DNA from: Prorocentrum cordatum
Lineage: Eukaryota; Sar; Dinophyceae; Prorocentrales; Prorocentraceae
Length of the DNA stretch: 64,000 nucleotides
NCBI GenBank assembly: GCA_963575745.1
Contig: CAUYUJ010015726.1
Location: 316,542 to 380,541, forward strand
Reading direction: 5' to 3'
Made by a program: the position numbers and the translations under genes. Numbering within the stretch: the first letter of the stretch is position 1; each line of letters starts with the position of its first letter. The notes beneath the pieces are model-generated. The model ran no database searches and had not been told where the DNA came from. It saw only the letters and a list, made by a program, of their open reading frames with translations. Below are positions 39,301-48,490 of this stretch, piece by piece.

Positions 39301-39917
39301 TGTCCAAGTGTTACAAATACGGTGTTTGCTTGTGCGATTTCAGAGGGCGTTTGCTATGGAATGTCAGGAACAAGCTGTACCGCATTCTCAAGGAGACCTT
39401 CCCTGCCAAATCAACGGATAGGGTTGAACTTACTGATGGCTTCATCTTCATGCGTCTTGTTGGGACCCCCGTGGGCTCCGAGGCCGACGTGGACTTGTGG
39501 GGGCAAGAGGAGCGATGGTACCATGTCAGTTTTCTGTTGCTCAGCCCGTACGTCCCAGAGTTCCAGCTGATGGAGTTAGTCGAGGACGAGGATCAGCAGG
39601 CAGCTTCAGGTGTTGGTCTGGATGAGCTTGCTTTGAAAGTCGGCATCTTAGCCCTCCCTCCTCCCAACTTCATCGCATACATGGTCCTCCTGATTCCCCT
39701 CCCCCTCAACGCCCCCGTCCTCCCGCACCTCATGCCCCTCTTCCTGGTCGTTCCCACGGCGCTGCCCATCCACGAGGCAGCCTTACGAGGTAATTCTGAG
39801 GTAGCCGCACGGCGGTTCACCCGTTCTGGCCGAGAGGCCCATTGGCCTGCGCAAGCCATGGTAGCTATGGGAACGAACTCGGGTCCGACTGTCGATGGCG
39901 GGCCTGCCCGATCCTGA
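36303..39917 (+). CDS. Large dinoflagellate protein of unknown function with HMG-box-like segment
   Basis: From ATG 36303 the frame gives 1204 residues without a stop; it is open upstream to at least 36156. The composition is that of a real soluble protein: a helical N-terminal part, a CQRC motif near 37587, and an HMG-box-like stretch at about residues 768-812 (PWRLFIRREKLSDF ... ERYRALSPEEKAEL). A conserved-looking C-terminal part follows (FRGRLLWNVRNKLYRIL ... ERWYHVSFLLLSPYVPEF). Residues after about 39640 become hydrophobic and irregular and may be read-through. An ATG at 36164 in another frame starts MPRGKSGEQLAAMQEAAR and reaches an A-rich run at 36221-36231, after which this frame takes over, so a one-base indel may hide the true start. 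I do not recognise the family and cannot name a function. Confidence 0.65.
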   Translation: MDEAFEPKSCLLSRLIWDSVALALQQAQVSNVVPCALSKYFVTGDAIASRTTLSDKSAQYDMSVEGYRQHTSRLGALAWTLDRLVRKSIMCAIGKSSSSAEIKIQQVIDCQSYDETPMGLRVAEKSQVDLDSKALSLPQKYVLAIRASDQQKKMQPTDVCKLFQTLSEYGCFAVTTPAEGSVRKVMIIGRVSNNIQCIRTTSATCIADALRESDSASLGESSVLSCTRLVHVDRHRSNLAAERMLIPQRPGQWNMLALFCEVHMTASIHKATLQPLEAAVKGVLNLALALRGAGQMSEFKQCLAEILEARMELRAGHASAEAELYVRIALRCFVPGSGNSSQRRLILYTMPAGEWRGDRIVCYVDSADAAADVQNKKLIADALTQMLCSRRFKIWRRDKWAGCEEAICQQGLVASCGNALGPAFELRCQRCTAKSRAARRRDDDDGAGDLRGDGERQAGADGACAAMVEHDEDQDKQAAGEKCTNDYSKENANNRQAALDWLTNDAMTPLSCLVLLRNLLGPLQSLIRAQMYTASHAWEARQRAASIRASRLPRESPDGAAPAGRDFRILVAARGDLENAAALQMQALMSSSVLWIFLDVDQVNNHVRSVAFRSISRALANIDRLLARPRTGYPWRLFLLIGNRGLASEISSTPPCVMDEFSANFVQNNDLTTDGGISLAVDRLILHALLAYTDTTRVEVGHSHYRRLIYNRVQTTQIDLNDLSALWMSKVFKEANVVLDQAGAAAADDLPGMRADGDVTERTHSGGPWRLFIRREKLSDFRAAGERYRALSPEEKAELVEEGRRATQRAREGIPSRETAFGPRSRDVANVVRDRNFESRLALLRGLDADTTADRLMQDAVASGQGPDALSVLSRRLDRERHRRDRDEEKANLRQIAEYGVEATPTALKEILECQPCLASSSEALVATQCVQGVPVLEVSAARVATYAGVVHDWAKEQPNSRCNLLTSLDKVWQHQNCLLRGDPRPAVGDDDVGDQKLEVSKCYKYGVCLCDFRGRLLWNVRNKLYRILKETFPAKSTDRVELTDGFIFMRLVGTPVGSEADVDLWGQEERWYHVSFLLLSPYVPEFQLMELVEDEDQQAASGVGLDELALKVGILALPPPNFIAYMVLLIPLPLNAPVLPHLMPLFLVVPTALPIHEAALRGNSEVAARRFTRSGREAHWPAQAMVAMGTNSGPTVDGGPARS

Positions 39918-40320
39918 TCGCCCAGGCAAGTTGCCCCTGAGTTGATTGGCGGCCAACCGAAGTCCGCTCCCATAGCGATTCAGATTCTCCCCCATCAGCT
40001 ACCCGAGCCCAATGTCTTCAGATCTCCAGGGCTTCCCCCGCTCAGCCCCACCGCCCCGCGAAGATCGCTACGAGCGCCACGCTTGAGGCTGGAGCGCGGG
40101 TGCTTCTTGGGCCGTCTTGGGTCTCATTGCCGTCTTGGGCCGATCTTGGGCCGTCTTACGCCGAGCTTGGGTGTTTCTAGGGTTTGTGCTTCTTAAGTGC
40201 TTTTTGGGTGCTCCCGAAAGCCTCTTGGGCAATGGTTTGCCACTTTCGGCCTGCTCCTTGAGCCTGCTTCGGCGCTTCGGAGACCCGCAGGGGGGGGGGG
40301 GGGGGGAATGCGCAGAACAT
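39918..40320. repeat. CTTGGG-type repeat and G-run spacer
   Basis: GGGCCGTCTTGGGTC-type units (40105-40165) belong to the dispersed CTTGGG family. A 17-G run lies at 40291-40307. No gene. Confidence 0.55.
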
Positions 40321-41870
40321 GGCGCATTCCGACGAGACTGCGAAGATGGCGGTCTCTCGGGGTCATGCTGGCGGGCGCGCGGTGGCGGTCATCTTGGAAA
40401 CCTTGAGGGCATATTTGGCGTCTTGGGCGTCTTGGGACCAGCAACCAACAACCGACTATAACAACATACCATTGTCCGCTTCGGAGTGTGTCTCACGAGG
40501 TGTCGTTGTAGCATATATATACATGTATTGCACTGCGCGCGTGCACTGCCTGGACCAAATACTGGTGGGGCTGCTCGCGGCACACCGACAGGGGTTGGGT
40601 TTGGGTTTGCTGGGGGTCCCCCCGCACCGCCGTAGGCGCCAAGAACCTGGGCCATCGTGCGACCGCAGGCAGCGTGCCGCGCGGCAAACCTGTTGGCCCA
40701 AGGAGCTCGTTGTGTCTACGGCGGCGGGGGGGTTGGTGAACTCAAGCATTACTGGGGGGGTAAACTCGTGGCCCGTGGCTTCCCGTGGACCCCTCAAGGC
40801 TCGAGGGGTCCCTAGAGGCCCTAGTGGAGGGTCCTTTGCAAGCGCGTGGTGGCGGTCATCTTGGAACCCTTAAGGGCATATTGGGCGTCTTGGGCGTCTT
40901 GGGGCCAGCAACCAACAACCGAACATAACAACGTAACATTGCCAGCTTTCGCTTGGGAACGTTTCCCACGATATGTCATTGCAGCAGATACTCTTGCGCT
41001 GCGCGCGTGCGTTGCCTGGACAAAGCACTGGCGCGGTTGCTCGTGGCGCAACGGCAGGGGGTGGGTTTGCTGGAGGCCCCCCCCCCCCCCGCACCGCCGT
41101 AAGCGCCATGGCCTTGGGCCGATCAGCGACCGCAGGCGGGGTACCTCGCGGTAAGTCTGTTGGCCCAGGGAACCGTTGGCGTCCACGGCAGCGGGGGGAA
41201 CTTCGGCGTTGCTGGGGGTATATCGTGGACCCCTCGAGGGTTCCTTAGTGAAGGGTCTTTTCCAGGCACGTGGTGGCGGCAATCTTGGAGCCCCCAAGAG
41301 CATCTTGGGCGTCTTGGACGTCTTGGGGTCGGCAAACAACAACCGAACATAACGACGTGACATTGTCAGCTTGGGAACGTTTCCCACGACATGCCATTTA
41401 CTCTGATATAGTATTGCGCTGCGCGCGTGCACTGCCTGGGCCAAATGCTGGCGGGGCTGCTCGCGGCACAGCGACAGGGGGCGGCTTTGCAGGAGATTCC
41501 CCCGCGCCGCCGTAGGCGCCAGGGCCTTGGGCCGATCAGCGACCGCAGGCGGGGTACCTCGCGGTAGGTCTGTTGGCCCAGGGAACCCTTGGCGTCCACG
41601 GCGGCGGGAGGGGGAAGTTAGGCGTTGCTGGTGTTATTTCGCGGCCCGTGGCTTCCCGTGGGCACCGCGAGGGTTTCATAGTGGAGGGTCCTTTGCAGGC
41701 GCGCGGTGGCGGCCATCTTGGAGCCGTCAAGGGCATCTCTCGGTCGTATTGGGCTTCTTGTGGCCAGCAACCAACAGCCCAACATAATAACATGACGTCG
41801 TCCGCTTGAGAGCCTTGCACGTGGTGGTGGTCATCTTGGGCCCCCCCACGGGCAACCCAGCATAACATAA
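40321..41870 (+). repeat. ~430-bp tandem repeat, about 3.3 copies
   Basis: The landmark GCGG(T/C)CATCTTGGA occurs at 40385, 40852, 41276 and 41709 (spacings 467, 424 and 433), with a last partial near 41827. Every copy repeats, in order, GCGTCTTGGG, CAGCAACCAACAACCGA, CTGCGCGCGTGCACTGCC, CACCGCCGTAGGCGCC, GACCGCAGGC and TCTGTTGGCCCAGGGAAC. No open frame is conserved between copies. Confidence 0.9.
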
Positions 41871-42034
41871 CAATATGACAACAACCAAACAACATGATAC
41901 CATCACATACCAACAGCCCAGCATAACAACATACCATAAAACAGAGCAGTGCTTCACAGAGGCCTCAAAACTGCCTCCAACAGGCGCTCGAGAGGCCTCC
42001 CGCGTTCAATGCCCCAACGAAACCCACGATATGT

Positions 42035-42250
42035 TCGTTACCATTTGCCCCCCCCCGCTAGTTTTTCGCTGCCATTTGTCCCCCGCAAGCTTTTCGATGC
42101 AATTTGCCCCCAAGCTTTTCGTTGCCAAGTGCCCCCCCCCCCCCCCCCCTCCCCGAGCTTTTCGTTATCATTTGTCCCCCGCAAGCTTTTTTTCGTTGTC
42201 ATTTGCCCACCCCCACGAGCTTTTCGCTGCCATTCGCCCCCCGCGACGAC
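42035..42250 (+). repeat. AGCTTTTCG...CATTTGCCCCC short tandem repeat
   Basis: About six units of roughly 35-50 bp share GAGCTTTTCGTTGCCATTTG then a C-run of variable length (up to 18 C at about 42133-42150). Confidence 0.8.
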
Positions 42251-42394
42251 GACGACCTCCCCCCTGGGCGTCCTTTTGGACACTCCCCTCACCCTCCTCC
42301 CTCTCCCCCGTTCCTCGGCCTCCTCCTCCTCCTCCTCCTCCTCATCCTCCCCCAGTTTCCTCCCCCATCCACAGTCGTCGTGGAGTGTTTCTGC

Positions 42395-43529
42395 AGGGAT
42401 GTTTTGAGGGCTGTGTGTTGCCTTAGGGGTGTTTCAAGGGCCGTACTGCAGGGATGTTTCAAGGGCCGTGCTTTAGGGATGTATTAGGGGCTGCGTATTA
42501 CATCAGGGGTGTTCCAGGGGCAACGGTTCAGGGATGTTTCAGGGGCCATGCTTTCGGGGTGTCCCAGGGGCAGTGCTTTAGGGGTGTTTCAGGTGCTGTG
42601 CTTTGCCTTAGGGATGTTGCAAAGGCCGTGCTGCAGGGATGTGTTGAGGGCCGTGTTTTACCTTGGGGATGTTTCAGGGGCCGTGCTTTAGGGATGCTCC
42701 AGGGGCAGTGCTTTGGGTATGTTTCAGGTTCTGTGTTGTACCTGAGGGATGGTTCATGGGCTGTGCTTTACCTCAGGGATATTTCAGGGGCCGTGCTGTA
42801 AGGATGTTTCAGGGGCTGCGCTTTACCTCAGGGATGTTTCTGGGGCCGTGCTTTAGGGATGTTTCAGGGGCCGTGCTGTAGGGATGTTTGAGGGGCTGCG
42901 TTTGACCTTACGGATGTTCCAGGTGCCGTGGTTAGGTCTGTTCCAGGGGCCGTGCTTTAGGGATGTTTCAGGGGCTGTGCTTTACCACGGGGGTGTTTCA
43001 GGGGCCATGTTTTCGGGATGTTTCAGGGGCCGTGCCTCGGGGATGTTTCAGGGGGTGTGTTTTACGTTCGGGATGGTTCAGGGGCTGTACTGTACACCGT
43101 GGATGTTTCAGGGGCCGTGCTTTAGGGGCGACTCAGGGGCTGTGTTTTACTTTAGGGGTGTTCCAGGGGCCGTGCTTTAGGGGTGTTCAGGGGCCGTGCT
43201 TTAGGGATGATTTAGGGGCTGTGCTTTACCTCAGGGATGTTCCAGGGGCCGTGCTTTAGGGATGTTTCAGGGGCAGTGCGTTAGGGATGTTTCAGGGGCT
43301 GTGCTGTGCCTCAGGGATGTTCCAGGGGCCGTGCTTCAGGGATGTTTCAGGGGCCGTGCTTCAGGGATGCTTTAGGGGATGTGGTTTACCTTCGGGATGT
43401 TTCAGGGGCTCTGCTTTATCTCAGGGGTGTTTACGGGGCCGTGCTTTAGGGATGTTTCAGGGGCTGTGCTTTACTCCAGTGCTGTTTCAGGGGCAGTGCT
43501 CTAGGGGTGCTGCAGCGGCCGTGCTTTAG

Positions 43530-43577
<48 letters not shown>

Positions 43578-44950
43578 CAGGGGCCGTGCTTTACCTCAGG
43601 GGTGTTTCGGGGACTGTGCTGTGCATCATGGGTGTTTCAGGGGCCGTGTTTTAGGGTGATTCAGGTGCTATGGTTTACGTTAGGGTTGTTTCATGGGCCG
43701 TACTTTAGGAATGGTTTAGGGGCCGTGCTGTAGGGACTGTTTAAGGGGTTGTGTTTTACTTTAGGGATGTTTCAGGGGCTGCGCTTTACCTCGGGTATGT
43801 TTCAGGGGCTGTGCTTTAGGGATGGTGCAGGGGCCGTGCTTTACCACAGGGATGGTTCAGGGGCCGTGCTTTCGGGATGTTTCAGGGGCCGTGCCTCAGG
43901 GATGTTTCAGGCGATGTGTTTTACGTTAGGGAGGTTTCAGGGGCAGTGCTTTACCTCAGTGATGGTTCAGGGGCCGTGCTTTGAGGATGTTCCAGGGGCT
44001 GTGCTTTACCTCGGGACTGTTTCAGGGGCCGTGCTTTAGGGATGTTTCAGGAGCTGTGCTTCAGGAATGTTTTATGGGCTGTGTTTCACCTTGAGGATGC
44101 TCCTGGGGCTGTGCTTTACCTCAGGGGTGTTTCAGGGGCAGTGCTTTAGGGATGTTTCAGGGGCTGTGCTTTACCGCAAGGGTGTTTCAGGGGCCGTGCT
44201 TTAGGGATGTTTCATGGGGCCGTGCTTTAGGGGTGTTTTAGGGGATGTGCTTCACCTGAGGGATGTGTCAGGGGCTGTGCTTTACCTCAGGGGTGTTTCA
44301 GGGGCCGTGCTTTGGGGATGTTTCAGGGGCTGTGCTTTGCCTCAGGGATGCTTCAGGGGCAGTGCTTTAAGGCTGTTTCAGGGGCCGTGCTTTAGGGATG
44401 TTTCAGGGGATGTGTTTCACCTTAGTGATGTTTCAGGGGCTGTGCTGTACCTCAGGAATATGTCAGGGGCCGTGCTGTAGGGATGTTTCAGGGGCTGTGC
44501 TTTACCTCAGGGATGTGTCAGGTGCCTTGCTCTAGTGATGTTTCAGGGGCCGTGCTTTAGGAATGTTTTAGGGGATGTGTTTTACCTTAGGGATGTTGCA
44601 GGTGCTGTGCTTTACCTCAGGGATGTTTCAGGGGCCGTGCTTTAGGGATGTTTCAGGGGCCGTGTTTTACCTCAGGCGTGTTTCAGGGGCCGTGTTTTAG
44701 TGATGTTTTTAGGGGCTGTGCTTTACCCCCAGGGATGTTTCAGCGGCCGTGCATTAGGGATGCTTCAGGGGCCGTGTCTCAGGGATGTTTTAGGGTATGT
44801 GTTTTACCGTAGGGATGTTTCGGGTGCTGTGCTTTACCTCAGGGGTGTTTCGGGGGCCGTGCTTTAGGGATGTTCCAGGGGCCGTGCTGTAAGGATATTT
44901 CAGGGTATGTGTTTTACCTCAGGGATGTTTCAGGGGCTGCGCTTTACTTC
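42395..44950 (+). repeat. 25/29-bp minisatellite (GGATGTTTCAGGGGCCGTGC...), about 95 copies
   Basis: A 2.5-kb array of GGATGTTTCAGGGGCCGTGC followed by TTTAG (25 bp) alternates irregularly with a variant ending TTTACCTCA (29 bp). Units contain TTTAGGG, the sequence of the plant/dinoflagellate-type telomere repeat, once each. The many plus-strand open frames with FRDVSGAVL-type repeats come from the array. It begins after a CTC tract (42315-42345) and ends at a sharp boundary near 44950. Confidence 0.95.
43532..43577. repeat. Poly(T) tract of 46 bases inside the minisatellite
   Basis: An uninterrupted run of T replaces part of one unit. The units on both sides are normal. Confidence 0.95.
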
Positions 44951-45231
44951 ACATCCGTTCTTCCTGGTTCCACAATCAAGTTTGCGAGCAGTTTTGCACG
45001 GGCGAAGCCCTCGTCGCACCGACACGTACAACAACAGCACGACACAGAGAAACCACATTCGCAATCAGGGGGGTCAGTCATACCGACACGAACTGGATAT
45101 ATGCCCATCCTGCACTTTCCCATCACAGAGGGCCCACAACAAACACAAACACTAGGATATTCGTGCCGTGGCACTCGGGGCTTCGATTCCCCACGTGTGA
45201 ATTTGAGTTTGGGCATAGGCAATCGTTGTGA
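44951..45231. other. Spacer before the second hypothetical segment
   Basis: Unique sequence of balanced composition. It contains stops in all plus frames, and GTGTTGGTTTAG at 45239-45250 could serve as a 3' splice site. Confidence 0.4.
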
Positions 45232-45822
45232 TCGCAATGTGTTGGTTTAGTGGCCTTGGGCTTTCCGACTGAGGCATCAGGCACAATCAATGGTGTTTTT
45301 GAGATATTATCCAATATAGAGTTCAAAGGCTTCTCTTCGATCGACGTTTCTTTCTACACGCTGCTTGATCACCATCGTCCCGTGCCAGAGATGCTGCCCA
45401 AATACGCTCTCGTGCGTGAGCGACGTGGTGCGTCTCCTCTGCAGCTCTGGCCAGTGCGAGCCCCTCGAGCCCGAGGCCGCGGCGGTGGCCGTGGCAGAGG
45501 CGCTGGGCGACGAGGGAGAGGTCGAGGTCGTGCGCGGGGCCCTGGTGCTGGGCGAGGCCCAGGGCGAGGACGAGGAGTTGGTGATTGCCCTGGGCCCGAA
45601 GCGCCTGCCATCATGGACGTCGACCCCGACTGTTCGGGAAGCGCTTCCGAGCACGACGATGGCTTGGTCGACGAGGAGGGCCATGAGAGCGAGCGGAGCT
45701 TGGACTCTCTGGACTTGAAGGACGAAGGCGAGGAGGACGACGACGTGGTCAAGGGCGGTGACGGCGATCGCTCATCGGACCGCACTGCCCTCTCATCGTC
45801 GCCTCTCGTCGTCGTCTCGTGA
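45232..45822 (+). CDS. Hypothetical protein segment (Arg/Gly-rich then acidic), broken by a palindrome
   Basis: Open after the TGA at 45229. The first part (GVFEILSNIEFKGFSSIDVS then YTLLDHHRPVPEMLPKYAL) looks like a real domain. It is followed by an Arg/Gly-rich run of RGRGxGRG type that could bind RNA, then an acidic, Ser-rich stretch (DVDPD, ESERSLDSLDLKDEGEEDDD). The frame stops in the left arm of the palindrome at 45821. There is no good start codon, so it is probably an internal or last exon; it may belong to the gene at 36303. Function unknown. Confidence 0.5.
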   Translation, partial: SQCVGLVALGFPTEASGTINGVFEILSNIEFKGFSSIDVSFYTLLDHHRPVPEMLPKYALVRERRGASPLQLWPVRAPRARGRGGGRGRGAGRRGRGRGRARGPGAGRGPGRGRGVGDCPGPEAPAIMDVDPDCSGSASEHDDGLVDEEGHESERSLDSLDLKDEGEEDDDVVKGGDGDRSSDRTALSSSPLVVVS

Positions 45823-45865
45823 TTCATCCGCCCTCTAATGATTAGAGGGCGGATGAATCGCGAGA
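45815..45865. repeat. Perfect palindrome, 19-bp arms, one-base centre
   Basis: GATTCATCCGCCCTCTAAT (45821-45839), a central G at 45840, and the exact reverse complement (45841-45859). Allowing one mismatch, the arms extend outward by about 6 bp (TCTCG and CGAGA). It interrupts the coding frame. Confidence 0.97.
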
Positions 45866-46673
45866 GACGGCCGCTTGCTTCGCCCAGGACTCGGAGTCGC
45901 TGTTCGATTTCATGTATGCCAAGATGGAGGGGTCGCCTTGGAATAGACCTGGTGGTAACAGCTCCGACGACGAAGTGATTGGCTGCGACGTTGGTCCTGA
46001 GGGCTCCAGTGTCCACGGTGATTTCGACAGTTGGCTCTGCGACCCTGGCTCAGCGGACGTGGAGGTGTTCCCGACAGGCGGCGAAGGAAGTGATGTGGAA
46101 GTAGATTTTATACCTGTCGTTGGAGGCCCCTCAGCTTCAGGCGGCGCTTCACCACCAGGCGGCGCTTCCAGCTCTTCAGCATCAGGCGGCGCTCCAGCAT
46201 CAAGCGGCGCTGCGAGCTCTTCAGCTTCAGGCAGCGCTTCAGCTCCACCACCACCTCCTGTGCCCGACGGCGGCGACGGAGATCCTGATAGTATTGCAGT
46301 TTCACTATCAAATGGTGGTCAATTGCACTGGTACAGGTATAACAACACCTTCGCAGCCACTTGTCCGAACAAAACACGCCACGGCAGGTGCAGGCCCACG
46401 AGGAAAGCCATGGCGCCGCCAACCGAGAAGGGAATCGTGGCCAAACCTGCCCAAGGGCGACCTCTGGGCCATTTAACTGCTTGGCTATGGGAGCATTATA
46501 AAGATCAGTACCAGTGGGAGCATATGGCGAGGCAGCCCGACAGAGTTTCTCGCATTGCTGCTCGTGTGGAACTCAGACGGTTAGCACGTGATGATCCTAT
46601 GTTCAGGCTGTTGTTGAGTAAAGAACGGGACCCACGACCAGGTGAACCAGACGAGCCGTGGGACAATGCATAG
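45846..46673 (+). CDS. Hypothetical protein segment with Cys/His motif and GRPLG...AWLW C-terminus
   Basis: Open from just after the TAG at 45843-45845 to TAG 46671-46673 (275 codons); first Met at 45912. An acidic region (SSDDEV, DFDSWLC) and an Ser/Gly/Ala-rich linker lead to a compact C-terminal domain: LHWYRYNNTFAATCPNKTRH, GRCRPTRKA, then GRPLGHLTAWLWEHY. The Cys residues around HGRC may bind a metal. I believe this C-terminal layout is common in uncharacterised dinoflagellate proteins, but that rests on memory. It is in a different frame from the segment before the palindrome, although the acidic character continues across, so the two were probably one protein. Confidence 0.55.
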   Translation, partial: RADESRETAACFAQDSESLFDFMYAKMEGSPWNRPGGNSSDDEVIGCDVGPEGSSVHGDFDSWLCDPGSADVEVFPTGGEGSDVEVDFIPVVGGPSASGGASPPGGASSSSASGGAPASSGAASSSASGSASAPPPPPVPDGGDGDPDSIAVSLSNGGQLHWYRYNNTFAATCPNKTRHGRCRPTRKAMAPPTEKGIVAKPAQGRPLGHLTAWLWEHYKDQYQWEHMARQPDRVSRIAARVELRRLARDDPMFRLLLSKERDPRPGEPDEPWDNA

Positions 46674-46959
46674 TTGATATATCATGAGTTGTTGTTAAGC
46701 ATGTGCGGTTGTCAAAAATGGTATGTTTCTCCTACGTGTTCCATATAATGACCACTTCGCGGCAGCACTAGTGCACCTAATGGCGGCACATCCTCAGACA
46801 AAGCTTTCGGATTAATATTCGAAACAAACAACGTTCCGCCTGGGACATCCTCAAGCAAATAAGCGTTTCGTGAGAGACATCCTCAAAGCTTCGAGACATG
46901 CATCATTGGTGTTTCACAAGTAAGCGCTTCGCTCTAGATATTCTCAAACAGCGCGTCTT
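46674..46959. repeat. Spacer with a short GACATCCTCAAAGC-type repeat
   Basis: Four degenerate ~45-bp units (CACATCCTCAGACAAAGC, GACATCCTCAAGCAAATAAG, GACATCCTCAAAGCTTCG, GATATTCTCAAACAG). No gene. Confidence 0.5.
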
Positions 46960-47175
46960 GTGAGGTGTCTGGGGCTGTCTTCTGAGGCTTCTTCGGCGTC
47001 TTGGGGGGTTCTTGGGCAGTCTTGTGCGATTGGTTGGAAGGCAGTCTTGGAGGTCTGTTGGGTTGTCTTGTGACGTCCGTCTTGGCATTGCTCTTGAGGG
47101 CCGTCTTGGAGGTGTCTTGGGCTGTCTTGTGAGGTCTCTTCGGCGTCTTGGGAGGGGAGGGGTCTGGGACTCGCG
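46960..47175 (+). repeat. CTTGGGG/GTCTTGG-type dispersed repeat
   Basis: Units such as GTCTTGGGGGGTTCTTGGGC and CCGTCTTGGAGGTGTC. Same family as 28080-28480. Confidence 0.65.
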
Positions 47176-47209
47176 GGTCTTCGCCGCCTTGAGGGTTATT
47201 CCCTTCTTC

Positions 47210-47785
47210 CCTCTTCCCTCTTCCCATCGCTCCCCCCTACCCCCCCCCCTCCCCCCCCCTCCTCCCTCCTCATCCCTCTTCCCTCCTCCTCCCTCCCCCC
47301 CTTCTCCCCCCTCCTCCCCCCCCGCCCTCTTCCCCCAATGTCATCCACCCTCCTCCTCCCTCCTCCCTCTTCCTCCCTCCTCCTCCTCCTCCTCCTCCTC
47401 CCTCATCCTCCCTCCTCCTCACCCATCCTCTTCCCTCCTCCTCCCTCCTCTCCTCCTCCCTCCTCCTCCCTCCCCCCCCCTTCTCCCCCCCCTCCCCCCC
47501 CGCCCTCTTCCCCTCCGTCCTCCGCCCTCCTCCTCCTCCCTCCTCCTCCCTCCTCCCCTCCCCTCCTCCTCCCTCCTCCTCTTCCTTCCTCTTCCCTCGT
47601 CCTCCCTCCTCTTCCCTCCTCCCCCCTCCTCCTCCCTCCCCCTCCCTCCTCCCTCCTCCTCCTCCCTTCTCCTCTTTCTCCCTCGTCGTCGCCGTCGGCG
47701 CCGCCGCCGTCGTCGTCGTCGGCGTCGTCGTCGTCGCCGCCGTCGTCGTCGTCATCGTCGTCGTCGTCGTCGTCGCCATGTGAGC
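47210..47785. repeat. CCTCC/CTC array followed by (GTC)n
   Basis: About 470 bp of pyrimidine-only repeats with C-runs, then GTC triplets at 47685-47780. Confidence 0.95.
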
Positions 47786-47859
47786 CTTTTTTTTGCCACC
47801 GCGCTTGAACGCGAGTAGCGTCGTCGGAGCCTTTTCGCCCCAGCGCCTGAATGCAAGTT

Positions 47860-48490
47860 GCACCCCCGCAGCCTTTGCGGAGCTTTTTTGACGCCTTTCA
47901 GAGCTTTTTTGAAGCCTTTCTGAAAAAAAGTTGAATGCTTGAAGCCCCCCCTTAGCCTTTTCGCGCCGCCGCCCGGGGGCAAAAGGCTGGAAAAAGGCTT
48001 CCGAAATGCTTCAGGGGCTTCAACAAGGCTAATAAAAGGCTCGCGAAAGGCTGCGCAGGTTTCAAAAAGGCCCAACAAAGGTTCAAAAAGGGTTCCCCAA
48101 AGGCTCGCGAGAGCCTTGTTGAAGCCTTGTTGAAGCCTTTGTGAAGCCTTTTTTGAAGCCTTTGTTGAGCCTTTTGCTTGCGTTTTGCGACGCAAGATGT
48201 TTGCAAAACACAAGCAAAAGGCTACACACAGGCTTCAAAAAGGCTTCGAAAAAGGCTTCAACAAGGCTTCAACAAGGCTCCAAAAGAAACCGCGCGAGCC
48301 TTTTCGGAGCCTTTTTGAAGCCTTGGTTTAGCCTTCGCAGCCTTTCGCGAGCCTTGTTTGAGCCTGTTTTGAGCCTTTTTGTAGCCTTCGCAGCCTTTCG
48401 CTAGCCTTTTCTTTGCCTTTTTAAAGCCTGTTTGAAACCGTTGTAACTTTTTTGAAGTATTTTTGAACCTTTTTGAAGCCTTCTTTGAGG
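47860..48490. repeat. AAGGCTTCAAAA minisatellite with both orientations
   Basis: Units of about 16-20 bp occur as GCCTTTTTGAAGCC (mostly 47880-47940, 48100-48175, 48300-48490) and as the complement GGCTTCAAAAAGGC (48000-48100, 48215-48290). Blocks alternate in orientation, so the region can fold extensively. Confidence 0.9.

Noticed and set aside
42454-44480. Series of open frames with FRDVSGAVL-type repeats, like a repeat protein
   Set aside because: The 25/29-bp units shift frame, many units place TAG in frame, and no start or stop is conserved.
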